A stretch of DNA of 64,000 nt from Lactiplantibacillus paraplantarum (GCF_003641145.1 NZ_CP032744.1:2232001-2296000); one strand, 5' to 3'. Counted from the first letter of the stretch, positions 9,137 to 18,387 are shown. Notes: a model not told the origin generated them from the letters alone. Translations and numbers: made by a program.

Positions 9137-9727
9137 TTAAATCACACCTTTCGTGGAGTTGACCCCCTGAATATCAGGATTGATCGTGACGGCCGCCCGC
9201 ATTGCCCGTCCGAACGCTTTGAACAAACTTTCAACTTTGTGATGGGTATTACGGCCGTACAGGATCCGTGCATGCAAATTCATTTCGGCAGCGAAAGCGA
9301 CAGCCTGGAAGAAATCCTCAACTGTTTCAGTATCCAACCCACCGAGCCGCGGGTTAGTGAGTTCAGCATCAAAGACTAAGTAAGAACGCCCACTTAAATC
9401 GACACTGACTTGCCCCAACGTTTCATCCATGGGGACAAATTCCGTCCCGTACCGTTCAATTCCCTGCTTATCACCCAGCGCCTGCTTAAAGCATTCACCA
9501 AGCACGATTCCCGTATCTTCAGTCGTGTGGTGCGGGTCAACGTCGAGGTCGCCATGACACTTCACGACCAGCCCGAAGCGCCCGTGCTTCGCAAATAAGT
9601 TCAACATGTGGTTCAAAAAACCAATTCCGGTATCAATTTCGATACCACTCTGCTCATCTAAATTCAAACTGATTTCAATCTGGGTTTCTTTCGTTTCACG
9701 TTTAATCGTTGCTTGTCGCATATTCAT
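9137..9727 (-). CDS. hisB: Imidazoleglycerol-phosphate dehydratase
   Basis: A single-domain HisB (about 194-196 residues) making imidazole-acetol phosphate. Both manganese-binding blocks are present: [13 protein letters not shown] ... [10 protein letters not shown], and [37 protein letters not shown]. No phosphatase domain is fused; the phosphatase step is done by the separate hisJ. The second ATG (9721) has better spacing from GAGGAGG than the first. Confidence 0.95.
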   Translation of the reverse strand: MNMRQATIKRETKETQIEISLNLDEQSGIEIDTGIGFLNHMLNLFAKHGRFGLVVKCHGDLDVDPHHTTEDTGIVLGECFKQALGDKQGIERYGTEFVPMDETLGQVSVDLSGRSYLVFDAELTNPRLGGLDTETVEDFFQAVAFAAEMNLHARILYGRNTHHKVESLFKAFGRAMRAAVTINPDIQGVNSTKGVI

Positions 9728-9793
9728 TTCCTCCTCATCTACTAAAACGACTATCGACTGTGGTCACAATCAGTATCAACTAATGGTTGCTCC

Positions 9794-11080
9794 TTAATCA
9801 TAGTAAGTGTCGAAACGGCTCTCAATCGCCCGTGCGTGGCCTTCCAGACCTTCGACCCGCGCCAACGTGGTAATCGCTGGGGCTTCTTTTGCCAACGCAT
9901 CCTTGGTGTACTGAATAAAGGACGTCCGCTTAACGAAATCATAGACGCCAAGTGGTGATGAGAACCGCGCCGTGCCACTTGTTGGTAAGATGTGGTTCGG
10001 GCCTGCCACGTAGTCGCCAAGTGGCTCGGAAGCGTAGCGCCCTAGGAAGACGGATCCTGCATTTTTGATTAAATTCAAATATTGAGTGGGATTTTTCAGT
10101 TGTACTTCCAAGTGTTCTGGTGCCACCGTGTTCATCAAGTCAAACATTTCTTCAACTTTCGCAACAACGGCAATGAACCCTTTTTCGTTGACCGCTTCCG
10201 TGGCAATCGCTTCTCGTGGTAAAACTTTCAACTGCGACGTCACGTTGTCACTAACGGCCTGCGCCAGATCGGCACTATCCGTAATCAAGATTGGTCGAGC
10301 ACGCTGATCATGTTCAGCCTGGCTCAGTAAGTCAGCCGCTAATTGACGTGGATCGGCGGAATCATCCGCTAAAATCCCAATTTCTGACGGACCGGCGACC
10401 ATGTCGATTGCTACCTGACCAAAGACTTGTTTTTTCGCAGTAGCCACAAAGACGTTGCCGGGACCAATAATCTTGTCAACTGCTGGAATTGATTCCGTCC
10501 CATAAGCTAAAGCAGCAATCGCTTGAGCACCACCGACCTGATAAATGGCGTCGACGCCAGCGATTTTGGCTGCGGCCAACACTGCCGGATTGATACCATC
10601 TACTTGCGGGGGTGTGACCATAATGACTTCGCTGACACCAGCGATTTTAGCAGGCAACGCACTCATCAGTAACGTTGACGGATACGCGGCCGTGCCACCG
10701 GGAACGTATAATCCGACCCGCTTGAGCGGTAACAGTTTTTGCCCGCGAAGGACCCCAGGTTGTTCCGCATCAATGAACCCCGTCGCCTTTTCTTTTTCGT
10801 GAAAACTCGTGATATTACGCTTTGCTAACAACAAGGCGTCCTTTACTTGGGGATCTAAGTTCGCATAAGCGTCGTCAATCACCGCTTGTGACAATTTAAA
10901 ATCCGTCACATCGACGTTATCGAATTGTGCTTCATAGGCTTTAACGGCCGCATCTCCCTTTTCAATGACGTTAGCGATGATATCTCGCACGGCTGATTCA
11001 ACTTTCAGGTCTGTCAATTGCTGGGTCTTAGTTTGAACTAAGCGTTTTAAACTAGCTAAATCTTTATTAATAATTTTCAT
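9794..11080 (-). CDS. hisD: Histidinol dehydrogenase
   Basis: A 428-residue zinc enzyme that oxidises histidinol to histidine with two NAD+. Seen: the long central signature from VPGGTAAYPST to GPGNVFVATAK, the GPSEIGILAD block, LLSQAEHDQ (zinc/catalytic His) and VAPEHLEV. Length is normal. Its start shares the last base with the hisG stop, and hisB follows after 66 bases. Confidence 0.96.
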   Translation of the reverse strand: MKIINKDLASLKRLVQTKTQQLTDLKVESAVRDIIANVIEKGDAAVKAYEAQFDNVDVTDFKLSQAVIDDAYANLDPQVKDALLLAKRNITSFHEKEKATGFIDAEQPGVLRGQKLLPLKRVGLYVPGGTAAYPSTLLMSALPAKIAGVSEVIMVTPPQVDGINPAVLAAAKIAGVDAIYQVGGAQAIAALAYGTESIPAVDKIIGPGNVFVATAKKQVFGQVAIDMVAGPSEIGILADDSADPRQLAADLLSQAEHDQRARPILITDSADLAQAVSDNVTSQLKVLPREAIATEAVNEKGFIAVVAKVEEMFDLMNTVAPEHLEVQLKNPTQYLNLIKNAGSVFLGRYASEPLGDYVAGPNHILPTSGTARFSSPLGVYDFVKRTSFIQYTKDALAKEAPAITTLARVEGLEGHARAIESRFDTYYD

Positions 11081-11736
11081 TAGACAAACTCCTTTGGATT
11101 ATTCATATTGATAACTGCGGCTAACCGGTCAACTAAATCAAAGATGGCGGTTTGCTGTTGTTTTAAAGCCAACCGGTTGACTACTAACCGCGTCGACACA
11201 GGTTGTAGATAGTCATAAATCTGTAAATGATTCTCCCGAATCGTGGTTCCGGTCTCAGTAATATCCACAATGGCATCGGCTAGCCCGGTCAACGGGGCCA
11301 ATTCAACTGACCCCTCAATCTTGATGATTTCAACGTCTTGACCCAAACGATCAAAATAGCGTTGGGTAATCAGCGGGTACTTAGTCCCAATAATTTTCCG
11401 TCGTGGTGCAACCGGATCAAAGTCAGCAGTGGAAGCAAGTACGAATTGGCACTGGCCAACGCCCAAGTCTAAAAGTTCGTATTGGGTACTCTCGTGTTCC
11501 GTCAGAATATCACTCCCAACGATTCCGATATCGGCAGCACCTCGTTCGAGAAAGGTCGTCACATCAGGACCCTTTGCCAAGATAAACTCATAGGGCTGCG
11601 TCTCAGAATCAAAAATCAAGCGACGTTGCTTGTTACGAACTTGGGTACAATCCAACCCAGCCTGTTCAAGTAATGGCAGCACTTGTTGTTCCACGCGCCC
11701 CTTAGTCAAAGCAATCTTCAATCGTGTTTCAGTCAT
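11080..11736 (-). CDS. hisG: ATP phosphoribosyltransferase, short form catalytic subunit
   Basis: A 218-residue short-form HisG, the first committed step (ATP + PRPP to PR-ATP). Seen: LKIALTKGRVEQQVLP, the phosphate-binding loop in ADAIVDITETGTTIRENHL, and GAADIGIVGSDIL. The C-terminal regulatory domain of long HisG is absent, as expected when HisZ is present; hisZ lies directly upstream and overlaps by 8 nt. Confidence 0.96.
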   Translation of the reverse strand: MTETRLKIALTKGRVEQQVLPLLEQAGLDCTQVRNKQRRLIFDSETQPYEFILAKGPDVTTFLERGAADIGIVGSDILTEHESTQYELLDLGVGQCQFVLASTADFDPVAPRRKIIGTKYPLITQRYFDRLGQDVEIIKIEGSVELAPLTGLADAIVDITETGTTIRENHLQIYDYLQPVSTRLVVNRLALKQQQTAIFDLVDRLAAVINMNNPKEFV

Positions 11737-12880
11737 TGGTCACACCTCCAGTTAAATCAATCAGTTGGGCATTCAAACGTTGTGCTTCGATGCGCGCACC
11801 TGCCAAATCATCAGCTAAACTCAAAATGGCGTGCGATTGCTTTGCCAAGTAGGCTTCGGCTTGTGCCCACTGGGCAGGTTCAAAATAGATCAACTGTTCC
11901 GCATAGGCGGTTTGTTGATTAGTCGCTAAGGTCGTTAATAGGTCAACATTGAGGCCCATACCCACGGCTGGTTCGGCTTCAGCCTGAAAGTTTGTCAGCA
12001 ATTTGTCATAGCGCCCGCCACTAAACAAGTAGCCTGCACCTGCCTGTGAATACCCCCGAAAAGTAAGCCCAGTATAATATTTTTGCGGGGCCTGACTACT
12101 CAAATCCACTGAAATGGCTTGCTTTGGCATCGTCTGCCGCATCCAAGTAACAACCGTTTGTAGCCGTTTAATACTCGGCTGAACTGTAGCGGGTAACGGT
12201 GCGGCCGCTAATTCTTGAAAGATACGTTCTGGTCGACCGAACAAGCGTGGCCACGCCTGGAGAAAAGCATAAAGTGGTTGCGTGCGATACTTACCAATCA
12301 AACTCGTGTAACGGGGAACCTGCTTATCAAACAGCGCAGTCAAAATCGCTTGCTGTTCAGTTGTATCGTCTGTCAAACTCGCTACGACCCGTTGTGCAAA
12401 TTGGGCGTCGCCTAACTCGATCTCGACAGCATCCGCAATCAGTTCACTTGAAAGCTGATTAGCAATCGTCAAACATTCAAATTCAGCTTTTAGCGACGCG
12501 TAGCCGACCAATTCAACCCCCGCTTGCGTGATCTGGTTATACGAGCCCGATAGCTGTCGGCTCACCCGGAAGATATCACCAACGTAACCGAATTTTTGGG
12601 GTAACGGCACGTTGGTCGCACTAATGAAGCGGGCCACTGGTAAGGTCATATCGGGCCGCAAAACTAGCGTCCGACCATTATTGCTAAACAACCGATATAA
12701 CTGGTAACTCCCCATCTGGTAAGGTTCGAATACCGCCTCGTTCTCTAATAACGGCGTTGCAATCGGCGCTAACCCCCGTTGCTTAAAATGGGCTTGGATC
12801 ACCGCGATCAAGTGTTGCTTAGTACGGGCTCGCCGACCAAATTCATCACGAGTTCCTAATGGTAATAAGTGTTTCAACAT
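11729..12880 (-). CDS. hisZ: ATP phosphoribosyltransferase regulatory subunit
   Basis: A 383-residue paralogue of the histidyl-tRNA synthetase catalytic core that lacks the anticodon-binding domain. It forms the hetero-octamer with short HisG and carries histidine feedback. Seen: a class II motif 2-like stretch (RPDMTLPVARFIS), the region YRGDIFR-like YVGDIFRVSR, and YYTGLTFRGY ... FSGGRYDKLLTNF corresponding to the HisRS histidine-A motifs. First gene after the T-box leader. Confidence 0.94.
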   Translation of the reverse strand: MLKHLLPLGTRDEFGRRARTKQHLIAVIQAHFKQRGLAPIATPLLENEAVFEPYQMGSYQLYRLFSNNGRTLVLRPDMTLPVARFISATNVPLPQKFGYVGDIFRVSRQLSGSYNQITQAGVELVGYASLKAEFECLTIANQLSSELIADAVEIELGDAQFAQRVVASLTDDTTEQQAILTALFDKQVPRYTSLIGKYRTQPLYAFLQAWPRLFGRPERIFQELAAAPLPATVQPSIKRLQTVVTWMRQTMPKQAISVDLSSQAPQKYYTGLTFRGYSQAGAGYLFSGGRYDKLLTNFQAEAEPAVGMGLNVDLLTTLATNQQTAYAEQLIYFEPAQWAQAEAYLAKQSHAILSLADDLAGARIEAQRLNAQLIDLTGGVTND

Positions 12881-13032
12881 AATTTACGCCTCCTAAAACG
12901 TCGTTATTTTTTAAAGCTAACCAAATCAATTCATACCGTTGTCTATCAAACACATTAACCAAAAACTTACATGCCACCCGGAGCGGCTTACTGTTCCATG
13001 ATGCTGGCTTATCACAGGAACAAGTTGGAACT

Positions 13033-13071
13033 AAAAAACGCCCCCTTAGCAATTTGCTAAAAGGACGTTTT
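13033..13071 (-). terminator. Attenuator terminator of the his T-box
   Basis: On the minus strand AAAACGTCCTTTTAGCA and TGCTAAGGGGGCGTTTT form a 17-bp stem, followed by T6. Confidence 0.88.
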
Positions 13072-13300
13072 CGCGTGGTTCCACCTTATTTCATCCACCG
13101 CTCGCACGGTAGACCTCATGTTGATCAAGTCAACTTGGATAACGAAACCAATTCGGCTAAGGCTAATGAGACTGGTTCACCCTAGCAGTTCATAGATGTG
13201 TGTTCATTAAGTCTGTCTGCTCGGTTCTCAGCTACCCGAGCTCTCTGGATGAGGAAGACTTAACTACTTGTTCTAATCACAACCGTTTATTAAAATTTGA
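13033..13300 (-). promoter_or_regulatory. T-box leader controlling the his operon (His specifier)
   Basis: On the minus strand the leader shows stem I with AGAGAG, a T-box sequence AATAAGGTGGAACCACGCG (13072-13090) and an intrinsic terminator that can be replaced by the antiterminator. The specifier loop reads TGAACACACA; the best specifier is CAC (13200-13202), His, directly after GAA and in keeping with the operon. Uncharged tRNA-His should favour readthrough into hisZ. The T-box bulge is UGGA, which would pair with a discriminator U; this is the one feature I cannot reconcile simply with tRNA-His. Confidence 0.9.
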
Positions 13301-13322
13301 TTAGTTGTTTAATTTAATATTC

Positions 13323-13351
13323 ATTGTAGTCACTAACCTGATAGCTGTCAA
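13323..13351 (-). promoter_or_regulatory. his operon promoter overlapping the hisJ stop codon
   Basis: On the minus strand TTGACA (13346-13351), a 17-base spacer, then TACAAT (13323-13328). The TGA stop of hisJ (13348-13350) lies inside the -35 box. It is placed to transcribe the T-box leader. Confidence 0.88.
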
Positions 13352-14184
13352 CCCTTAATTAATTTTTTTATGAGATGATAACCGCGACCAACACTAATAA
13401 TATCATGCGCATCTGACCCATAGATCATCGGAATACCAAGCTTTTTCGCCCGCTTCAGAATCTGCTCACCCGGATAAAAATCATTACAAAATGGTTTGTA
13501 AAGACCTGCTAAATTCAAATCCAACTGCCGGTGCTGTTGCTTTATCAATGCCAGAATCTGATCAACTAATTCAAGGTTGTTCGCATCCAATGGCTCGTTC
13601 AAATTAAAGTAGTCCTGGTATTTGCGGACCAAGCTCATATGACCAATTCGCTGAGGAGCGTACGGACCCAAGTCAGTCTGTACTGAAGCTAAGACCGTCT
13701 GATAATAGTGCTCAAAGACCTGTTGTGGCGTTGACAACCATTGACCAAAGCCAGCTGAAAAATCATCGGTCGACATATCTACTGGCCAAAAATGGTCATG
13801 CCGACCACGCATAAAGTGCACCGATAAAATACTTTCCTGCGTCTGTGGGCCGTAAGTATTCAGAAAATCGCGCGTCCAAGCGACGTGATCAGGCAAAAAG
13901 TCAACCTCAAAGCCGACTGAAATCTCGATTTGCCCAGCATGTTTGACTTTCAGTTCGTTGGCTAATGCCAAATAATCGTCAACTTGATCCAACCGCAATG
14001 ACGCCTCGGTATAACCGGCCAGCGTACCTTCATACTGGTTACGAAATGCTGGTGGCAACGGTGCATGCTCCGTAATGCAGTAACGTTGCATGCCTAACTG
14101 TATCGCCCGTTGCACCATCTTATCCGTTGCTTCACCGCTTCCATGCGGACATAATTCCGTGTGAGTATGCCCATCCATTAACAT
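13348..14184 (-). CDS. hisJ: Histidinol-phosphatase, PHP family
   Basis: A 278-residue PHP-superfamily phosphatase of the HisJ/HisK type that dephosphorylates histidinol phosphate. Metal-ligand motifs: DGHTHTELCPHGSG at the N-terminus, ITEHAP at about residue 38, a central H in LSVHFMRG, and GSDAHD near the C-terminus. It supplies the one step not encoded in the operon downstream. It lies upstream of the T-box promoter, so it has a separate promoter and may escape tRNA control, although readthrough into the leader is possible. ATG at 14184 or 14178; both have GAGG-type sites. Confidence 0.92.
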   Translation of the reverse strand: MLMDGHTHTELCPHGSGEATDKMVQRAIQLGMQRYCITEHAPLPPAFRNQYEGTLAGYTEASLRLDQVDDYLALANELKVKHAGQIEISVGFEVDFLPDHVAWTRDFLNTYGPQTQESILSVHFMRGRHDHFWPVDMSTDDFSAGFGQWLSTPQQVFEHYYQTVLASVQTDLGPYAPQRIGHMSLVRKYQDYFNLNEPLDANNLELVDQILALIKQQHRQLDLNLAGLYKPFCNDFYPGEQILKRAKKLGIPMIYGSDAHDIISVGRGYHLIKKLIKG

Positions 14185-14315
14185 ATCCTCATCACCCTCT
14201 CATAAATTATGCTTATTCAACCATACTTTTATAATTTAAGCAAACATCGGCGATGATGTTCAGGCCGATCCGGTCACATGTTCAAACACCGCTATCCTGT
14301 TGTGCCAGTCATCAC

Positions 14316-14940
14316 TAATCATGATTAAAACGTGCCAATTAGTTAAGTTCAAAAACGGCCAGGTTAGGCCCGCTGGGAACAGGTGCGAGTTGGCGTAGGC
14401 TTACTGAGTTAGTCGACTTCCAGGCATTTCTACCAATTGCTGGAACGCGATGGACACAGATTTAAGCCGAAGTTCACGTCTTAAATACTGGTCTTCCACG
14501 CCTTAATGTCATATTAGTGAAACGTGTTCAGGTCAGACTGATAATACTATTGTGATAGTGTAACGATGCCTAAGTCGCCATGCTTAGTATTGGAATAGCT
14601 AAAATGGACGATGACAGCTTAACGTTTAATTGAAGTGCCAGTATCAAGATATTCAATAACTAATTGTGCCAAGATAGGTGGTCGTTCGTCTGCCATTCGA
14701 GCGGCTTACCGAACGTAGGGGCTGGGTGCCAATGCTCAGTAGCCAAATTATTCTTAGCTGGAAGTGAATTTCTTCCGGCTTAGAATAAGACTCGTATTTG
14801 AGATGACGCGGGTTGGGCGTTAGCTCAAATCGACGTCGGCTGCGTTCCAGCAATTGGCACCCAGCCCCGGAGGTCGGACTAGGACGAGCACGTGCTGACG
14901 AACAGGAATCCATCTAGTTGGCACGTTTTAATCATGATTA
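14316..14940 (-). repeat. Long inverted-repeat intergenic element, copy C
   Basis: Reverse orientation relative to copies A and B. The termini at 14316-14342 and 14914-14940 match over 27 nt with one mismatch (core GATTAAAACGTGCCAATT). First arm (right side) and second arm (left side) both carry the 18-nt motif, at 14842-14859 and, with one change, at 14431-14448. Relative to copy B it lacks about 0.17 kb between CAGTCTGAC and CTGAACACG; copy B has CAGTCT.AC at both edges of that segment, so loss by recombination between short direct repeats is likely. No protein-coding content and no transposase. Confidence 0.85.
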
Positions 14941-15099
14941 ATACTAACTAAGGGTTAGCGCTTCTGGTGAACACCGGCGGTATCGCACCGAAAGTCTAAT
15001 AATTTACTTATTTATTTATATTAATCGTCACAATTTCTTTATACCATGATATAGTCAACATTAGTTAAATTGCATCAATCATCAAAGGGGGGACCAGCC

Positions 15100-16263
15100 A
15101 TGCACGAACTCATTACTAAACTTTATCAACTCGCACTTTCCAGTCACATTGTCAGTACGTTGCTGGAACCCGTGCATATCGTTATTTTGGCTTTACCCAT
15201 CATGACCTTACTACTAGCCATGATTATCCTGACTGTCCAGTTACGGACCCGCCAAACATTGAGTGAACGTAACCTAATTAGTACCTATTCGTTCATTTGG
15301 TACTTGGCCGCGGCCTATTTACTGATTATTTTGCCGCTACCCACCCGCTCCTCGGTAGCCAGTTTGACCAGCGCCGAATATAATTTACAACCCTTTTACT
15401 TCTTATCGCAGTTGAAAGCACTCACGCCATTTGAGCTTGGCGACCCTAGTACTTGGTTAGCCGCCTTCAAATCCGACACCTTCTTTCAACCCTTCTTCAA
15501 CATCCTATTATTCATGCCAATTGGTGCCTACTTAAAGTGGCGTCATCGCTGGCCACTCTGGTTGATCACCCTGACGAGCTTCTCGATTTCATTGTTCTTC
15601 GAGACCACTCAGTTAACTGGATTATACGGATACTACTCACGGGCTTATCGCATGTTCGATGTCGACGATTTAATGATGAATACTCTCGGTGGCATCGTCG
15701 GTGCTTGGTGCCTGCATCTCATTCCCAACAAGTGGCGCAATCGTGATCACAGTACCCGACTGAGTTGGCGTGACCACCCGATCAACTGGCGCCGAATTGG
15801 GGCACTGGCTACCGATTGGCTGATGATTGCCGCCTTTGATACCGTCTACTTTGTCCTAGTCAAACATTTTAATTGGCCACTACCACATGATTTTCGCTGG
15901 CTATACCTAGCCGATATCGTCCTCTTCTTCCTATTACCAGCTTGGTGCTGGCAAGGTAAGACGCTTGGCGGCCGCCTGCTCAATAGTCAAATCATGACGA
16001 CAACCGGTAACCGCGCTAACCTCTGGCAACTACTAATTCATTACGGTGGCCTCTACTTCATCAGTCTGCCACTATTATTCTTAGACTTATGGTTATTCAA
16101 CCGGCTCGGTAACGTTCCCAGTGCCACGCTTAACCGCCTCGACGTCTACCTCGTCTTAGTCTCAGTTATTTTACTAATAGTCAGTTATGATTTGTTATTG
16201 GCCCTATTCAGTCGTAGCCACCAATTATGGTGTGAAAAGTTAAGCCGGACAACCGTCAATTAG
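15100..16263 (+). CDS. VanZ-like / RDD domain membrane protein
   Basis: A 387-residue integral membrane protein. Residues about 80-210 form a VanZ-like domain (NILLFMPIGAYLKWR ... FETTQLTGLYGYYSRAYRMFDVDDLMMNTLGGIVGAW). The C-terminal part is an RDD domain (INWRRIGALATDWLMI ... KTLGGRLLNSQI). VanZ relatives have been tied to glycopeptide tolerance, but the VanZ-RDD fusion is common in Lactobacillales and has no settled function. ATG at 15100 follows AAAGGGGGG. The gene lies right after repeat copy C and 83 bases before the CorA-like gene. Confidence 0.85.
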   Translation: MHELITKLYQLALSSHIVSTLLEPVHIVILALPIMTLLLAMIILTVQLRTRQTLSERNLISTYSFIWYLAAAYLLIILPLPTRSSVASLTSAEYNLQPFYFLSQLKALTPFELGDPSTWLAAFKSDTFFQPFFNILLFMPIGAYLKWRHRWPLWLITLTSFSISLFFETTQLTGLYGYYSRAYRMFDVDDLMMNTLGGIVGAWCLHLIPNKWRNRDHSTRLSWRDHPINWRRIGALATDWLMIAAFDTVYFVLVKHFNWPLPHDFRWLYLADIVLFFLLPAWCWQGKTLGGRLLNSQIMTTTGNRANLWQLLIHYGGLYFISLPLLFLDLWLFNRLGNVPSATLNRLDVYLVLVSVILLIVSYDLLLALFSRSHQLWCEKLSRTTVN

Positions 16264-16346
16264 TTAGGTCGTGGCAAAACTTCCTTTGCGTTGACCCGCA
16301 ACTCATGTTAAATTGAAGATATCTCAAAACGCTGGAAGTAAAAACA

Positions 16347-17255
16347 ATGATAAAAGTCCATGAATTAAGCGACGATTTCCGTTGGGTCGCTGTTAATAAT
16401 TATACTGAAAACGACTATCACCAACTCGTTAGTGAAGAACATGTTACGGATGAAATGCTAGGTTATGCAACCGACCAGCATGAACGTGGTCGGCTTGAAT
16501 ATGATGCTAAAAGTGCCATCACCACGATTATTTTCGACGTGGTCACTGAAGATGATGACGAAGGAACCTACACGGCACAAGTTAGCTTTATGCTGATCGA
16601 CCACACGCTCCTGACATTCACTACTGATAACACCATCTTTGTCGAAAATATGTTAGCTGACGAAATCGATGCGGATTGGGAAGACGTGCTGCACCCATAC
16701 GACCATATCTTCAACGTCTTGTACAAATTGTCGCGCCAATATTTTTCCGCTATCAACAAAATTAATAAGCAGCGCCAAGACATTCAAATGAAGATGAAAA
16801 AGCAAATTCAACGGTCGGTTATCATCCAATTAATGGATTTGGAAACCACGTTAGTTTATTTTTTAACTTCACTGAAAAGTAATAATGACATGCTACAATC
16901 ACTGAAGCGCTTTGTTCCTGTCAAATTTTCAGCGGCGCAACTAGAACGGCTTGATGATATTATCGTTGAAGCTCAGCAAGGGTTGGAGATGGCCAACATT
17001 GCCTCTGACATTATCGGCCGGGTGTCCAATGCGTACTCCAATATTCTGGATAACAGTCTAAATAACACCATGTGGGTGCTCACCATCTTCTCGATCGTAC
17101 TCACCATGCCCAACATCGTCTTCGGTTTTTTCGGTCAAAACGTCGACCTACCATTCATGAAAAATCCGTTCGGTTGGGAAATTACCGTCGTGATTGCCAT
17201 TGCCCTATGCGTACTCACCATCTGGCTGCTGCGACGTAACTCATTTCGTAAATAA
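16347..17255 (+). CDS. CorA family divalent cation transporter with variant GQN motif
   Basis: A 302-residue CorA-superfamily protein: a soluble N-terminal domain, long helices (about residues 130-230) and two C-terminal membrane segments ending in basic residues. The usual YGMN selectivity motif between the two membrane helices reads GFFGQNVDLPF, so Met is replaced by Gln. CorA channels carry Mg2+ (or Co2+/Ni2+/Zn2+); the variant may change selectivity, but this is inference. CTGGAAG precedes the ATG. The DUF1801 gene follows after 14 bases. Confidence 0.88.
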   Translation: MIKVHELSDDFRWVAVNNYTENDYHQLVSEEHVTDEMLGYATDQHERGRLEYDAKSAITTIIFDVVTEDDDEGTYTAQVSFMLIDHTLLTFTTDNTIFVENMLADEIDADWEDVLHPYDHIFNVLYKLSRQYFSAINKINKQRQDIQMKMKKQIQRSVIIQLMDLETTLVYFLTSLKSNNDMLQSLKRFVPVKFSAAQLERLDDIIVEAQQGLEMANIASDIIGRVSNAYSNILDNSLNNTMWVLTIFSIVLTMPNIVFGFFGQNVDLPFMKNPFGWEITVVIAIALCVLTIWLLRRNSFRK

Positions 17256-17269
17256 AGGAAGTCTTAAAA

Positions 17270-17617
17270 ATGCCTAGTCGAGTCAAAGTCACGGATACCA
17301 ACGATTACATCACCAAAGCCGCCATAACGACACAACCAATTTTGCGCACGCTTGACCAGCTTATCACGACTGAATTACCTGATTTCACTGCTAAAATCAA
17401 GTGGAATTTGCCCTTTTATGAACATGGCAAACAATACGTCAGCATCGCAGCTTATAAGGCTCACGTCAGTCTTAGCATTGCGACCGATCTTGATGATAAG
17501 ACGCTCGCCGCTGCTAAAACGGCTGGCTACGCGACTGGTCAAAAGCGGCTTAATATTCAGTTGAACCAACCCGTTCCAACTGAACTAGTTAAACAAGTCT
17601 TACAATTAATTGCTTAA
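17270..17617 (+). CDS. DUF1801 (YdhG-like) small protein
   Basis: A 115-residue protein of the DUF1801/YdhG fold: TTELPDFTAKIKWNLPFYEHGKQYVSIAAYKAHVSLSI followed by a basic C-terminal region. The family is structurally related to iron-binding frataxin-like folds, but no activity is established. It starts 14 bases after the CorA-like gene with AAAGGAAG, so it is probably co-transcribed. Confidence 0.8.
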   Translation: MPSRVKVTDTNDYITKAAITTQPILRTLDQLITTELPDFTAKIKWNLPFYEHGKQYVSIAAYKAHVSLSIATDLDDKTLAAAKTAGYATGQKRLNIQLNQPVPTELVKQVLQLIA

Positions 17618-17667
17618 TGCTTATCCCAACCCATCAACTTGTTAGGTTTAACCCAATAAGATCGACG

Positions 17668-17710
17668 AAAATGGCAGTCATTCTTGATTAGCGAATGACT
17701 GCCATTTCTT
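17668..17710 (+). terminator. Terminator after the CorA/DUF1801 operon
   Basis: AAATGGCAGTCATTC and GAATGACTGCCATTT form a perfect 15-bp stem followed by CTTT. Confidence 0.85.
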
Positions 17711-17877
17711 TGCGTATATCTTTTCAAATGCTTATTCTTGAGTGCCAAAAACGGTTGTCAAACTTTAATTATGCCTATGCAGCTAACTTTTTTAGACTTA
17801 TTAAGGATACTCAAATCACCTGCTTAAGTTATCCTCATACAGACAATTTTTATTCATACGTTTAGTTATCACGACCG

Positions 17878-18387
17878 TTAACGGCGTCTTAAGCGGTAAT
17901 CTTTCACATTCGCAAACCGGGCCAATTCATCCAGCTGGCCAGTTGTCTTCAAATATTGATCATACTCTTGATCTAATTCTGGCCGCACTTCATTCGTACC
18001 TGGTACAAAATGAATGTTTTCATGACCAGCTTCTGTGGCTGTCTGATAATACCATTCCTTAAACTTCAAATAACTCATTGTATCTTGTAAATCGGTAATC
18101 TGCTGTTGCAAGTCTTGTTCGTGCTTTTTCAACAGCTGATAGCGATCCGTCAATGTCGCGTCACCCTTCAGTCTGAGCGCAATAAAAGTCGCAATTTCTG
18201 CAACCGGTACGCCGGCATTCTTAAGACAGACAATCGTCCGCATCAGATGAATATCGTTGTCAGTAAAAGCGCGCCGGCCAATCGAATTACGCTGGACAAA
18301 GGGTAATAAGCCAGCTTTATCGTAGTACCGAATCGTATCGATTGATACACCTAACTCGTTTGCAACTTGTCCAATTGAATAAGTCAT
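17878..18387 (-). CDS. MerR family transcriptional regulator
   Basis: A 169-residue regulator. The winged helix-turn-helix YSIGQVANELGVSIDTIRYYDKAGLLPF is at the N-terminus, then the second helical pair (AFTDNDIHLMRTIVCLKNAGVPVAEI) and a dimerising coiled coil (about residues 85-120). The C-terminal segment has no cysteine cluster, so this is not a metal sensor; it belongs to the small-molecule/aldehyde-responsive type. It is the last gene of a three-gene operon whose promoter has MerR architecture, which suggests autoregulation. Confidence 0.9.
   Translation of the reverse strand: MTYSIGQVANELGVSIDTIRYYDKAGLLPFVQRNSIGRRAFTDNDIHLMRTIVCLKNAGVPVAEIATFIALRLKGDATLTDRYQLLKKHEQDLQQQITDLQDTMSYLKFKEWYYQTATEAGHENIHFVPGTNEVRPELDQEYDQYLKTTGQLDELARFANVKDYRLRRR

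Noticed and set aside
5475..12462. Plus-strand and alternate-frame open reading stretches inside the his operon
   Set aside because: They lie wholly inside well-identified his genes and have no ribosome sites or family features.
14185..14315. T-box or other riboswitch in front of hisJ
   Set aside because: The short leader has no T-box motif, no attenuator and no conserved aptamer element.
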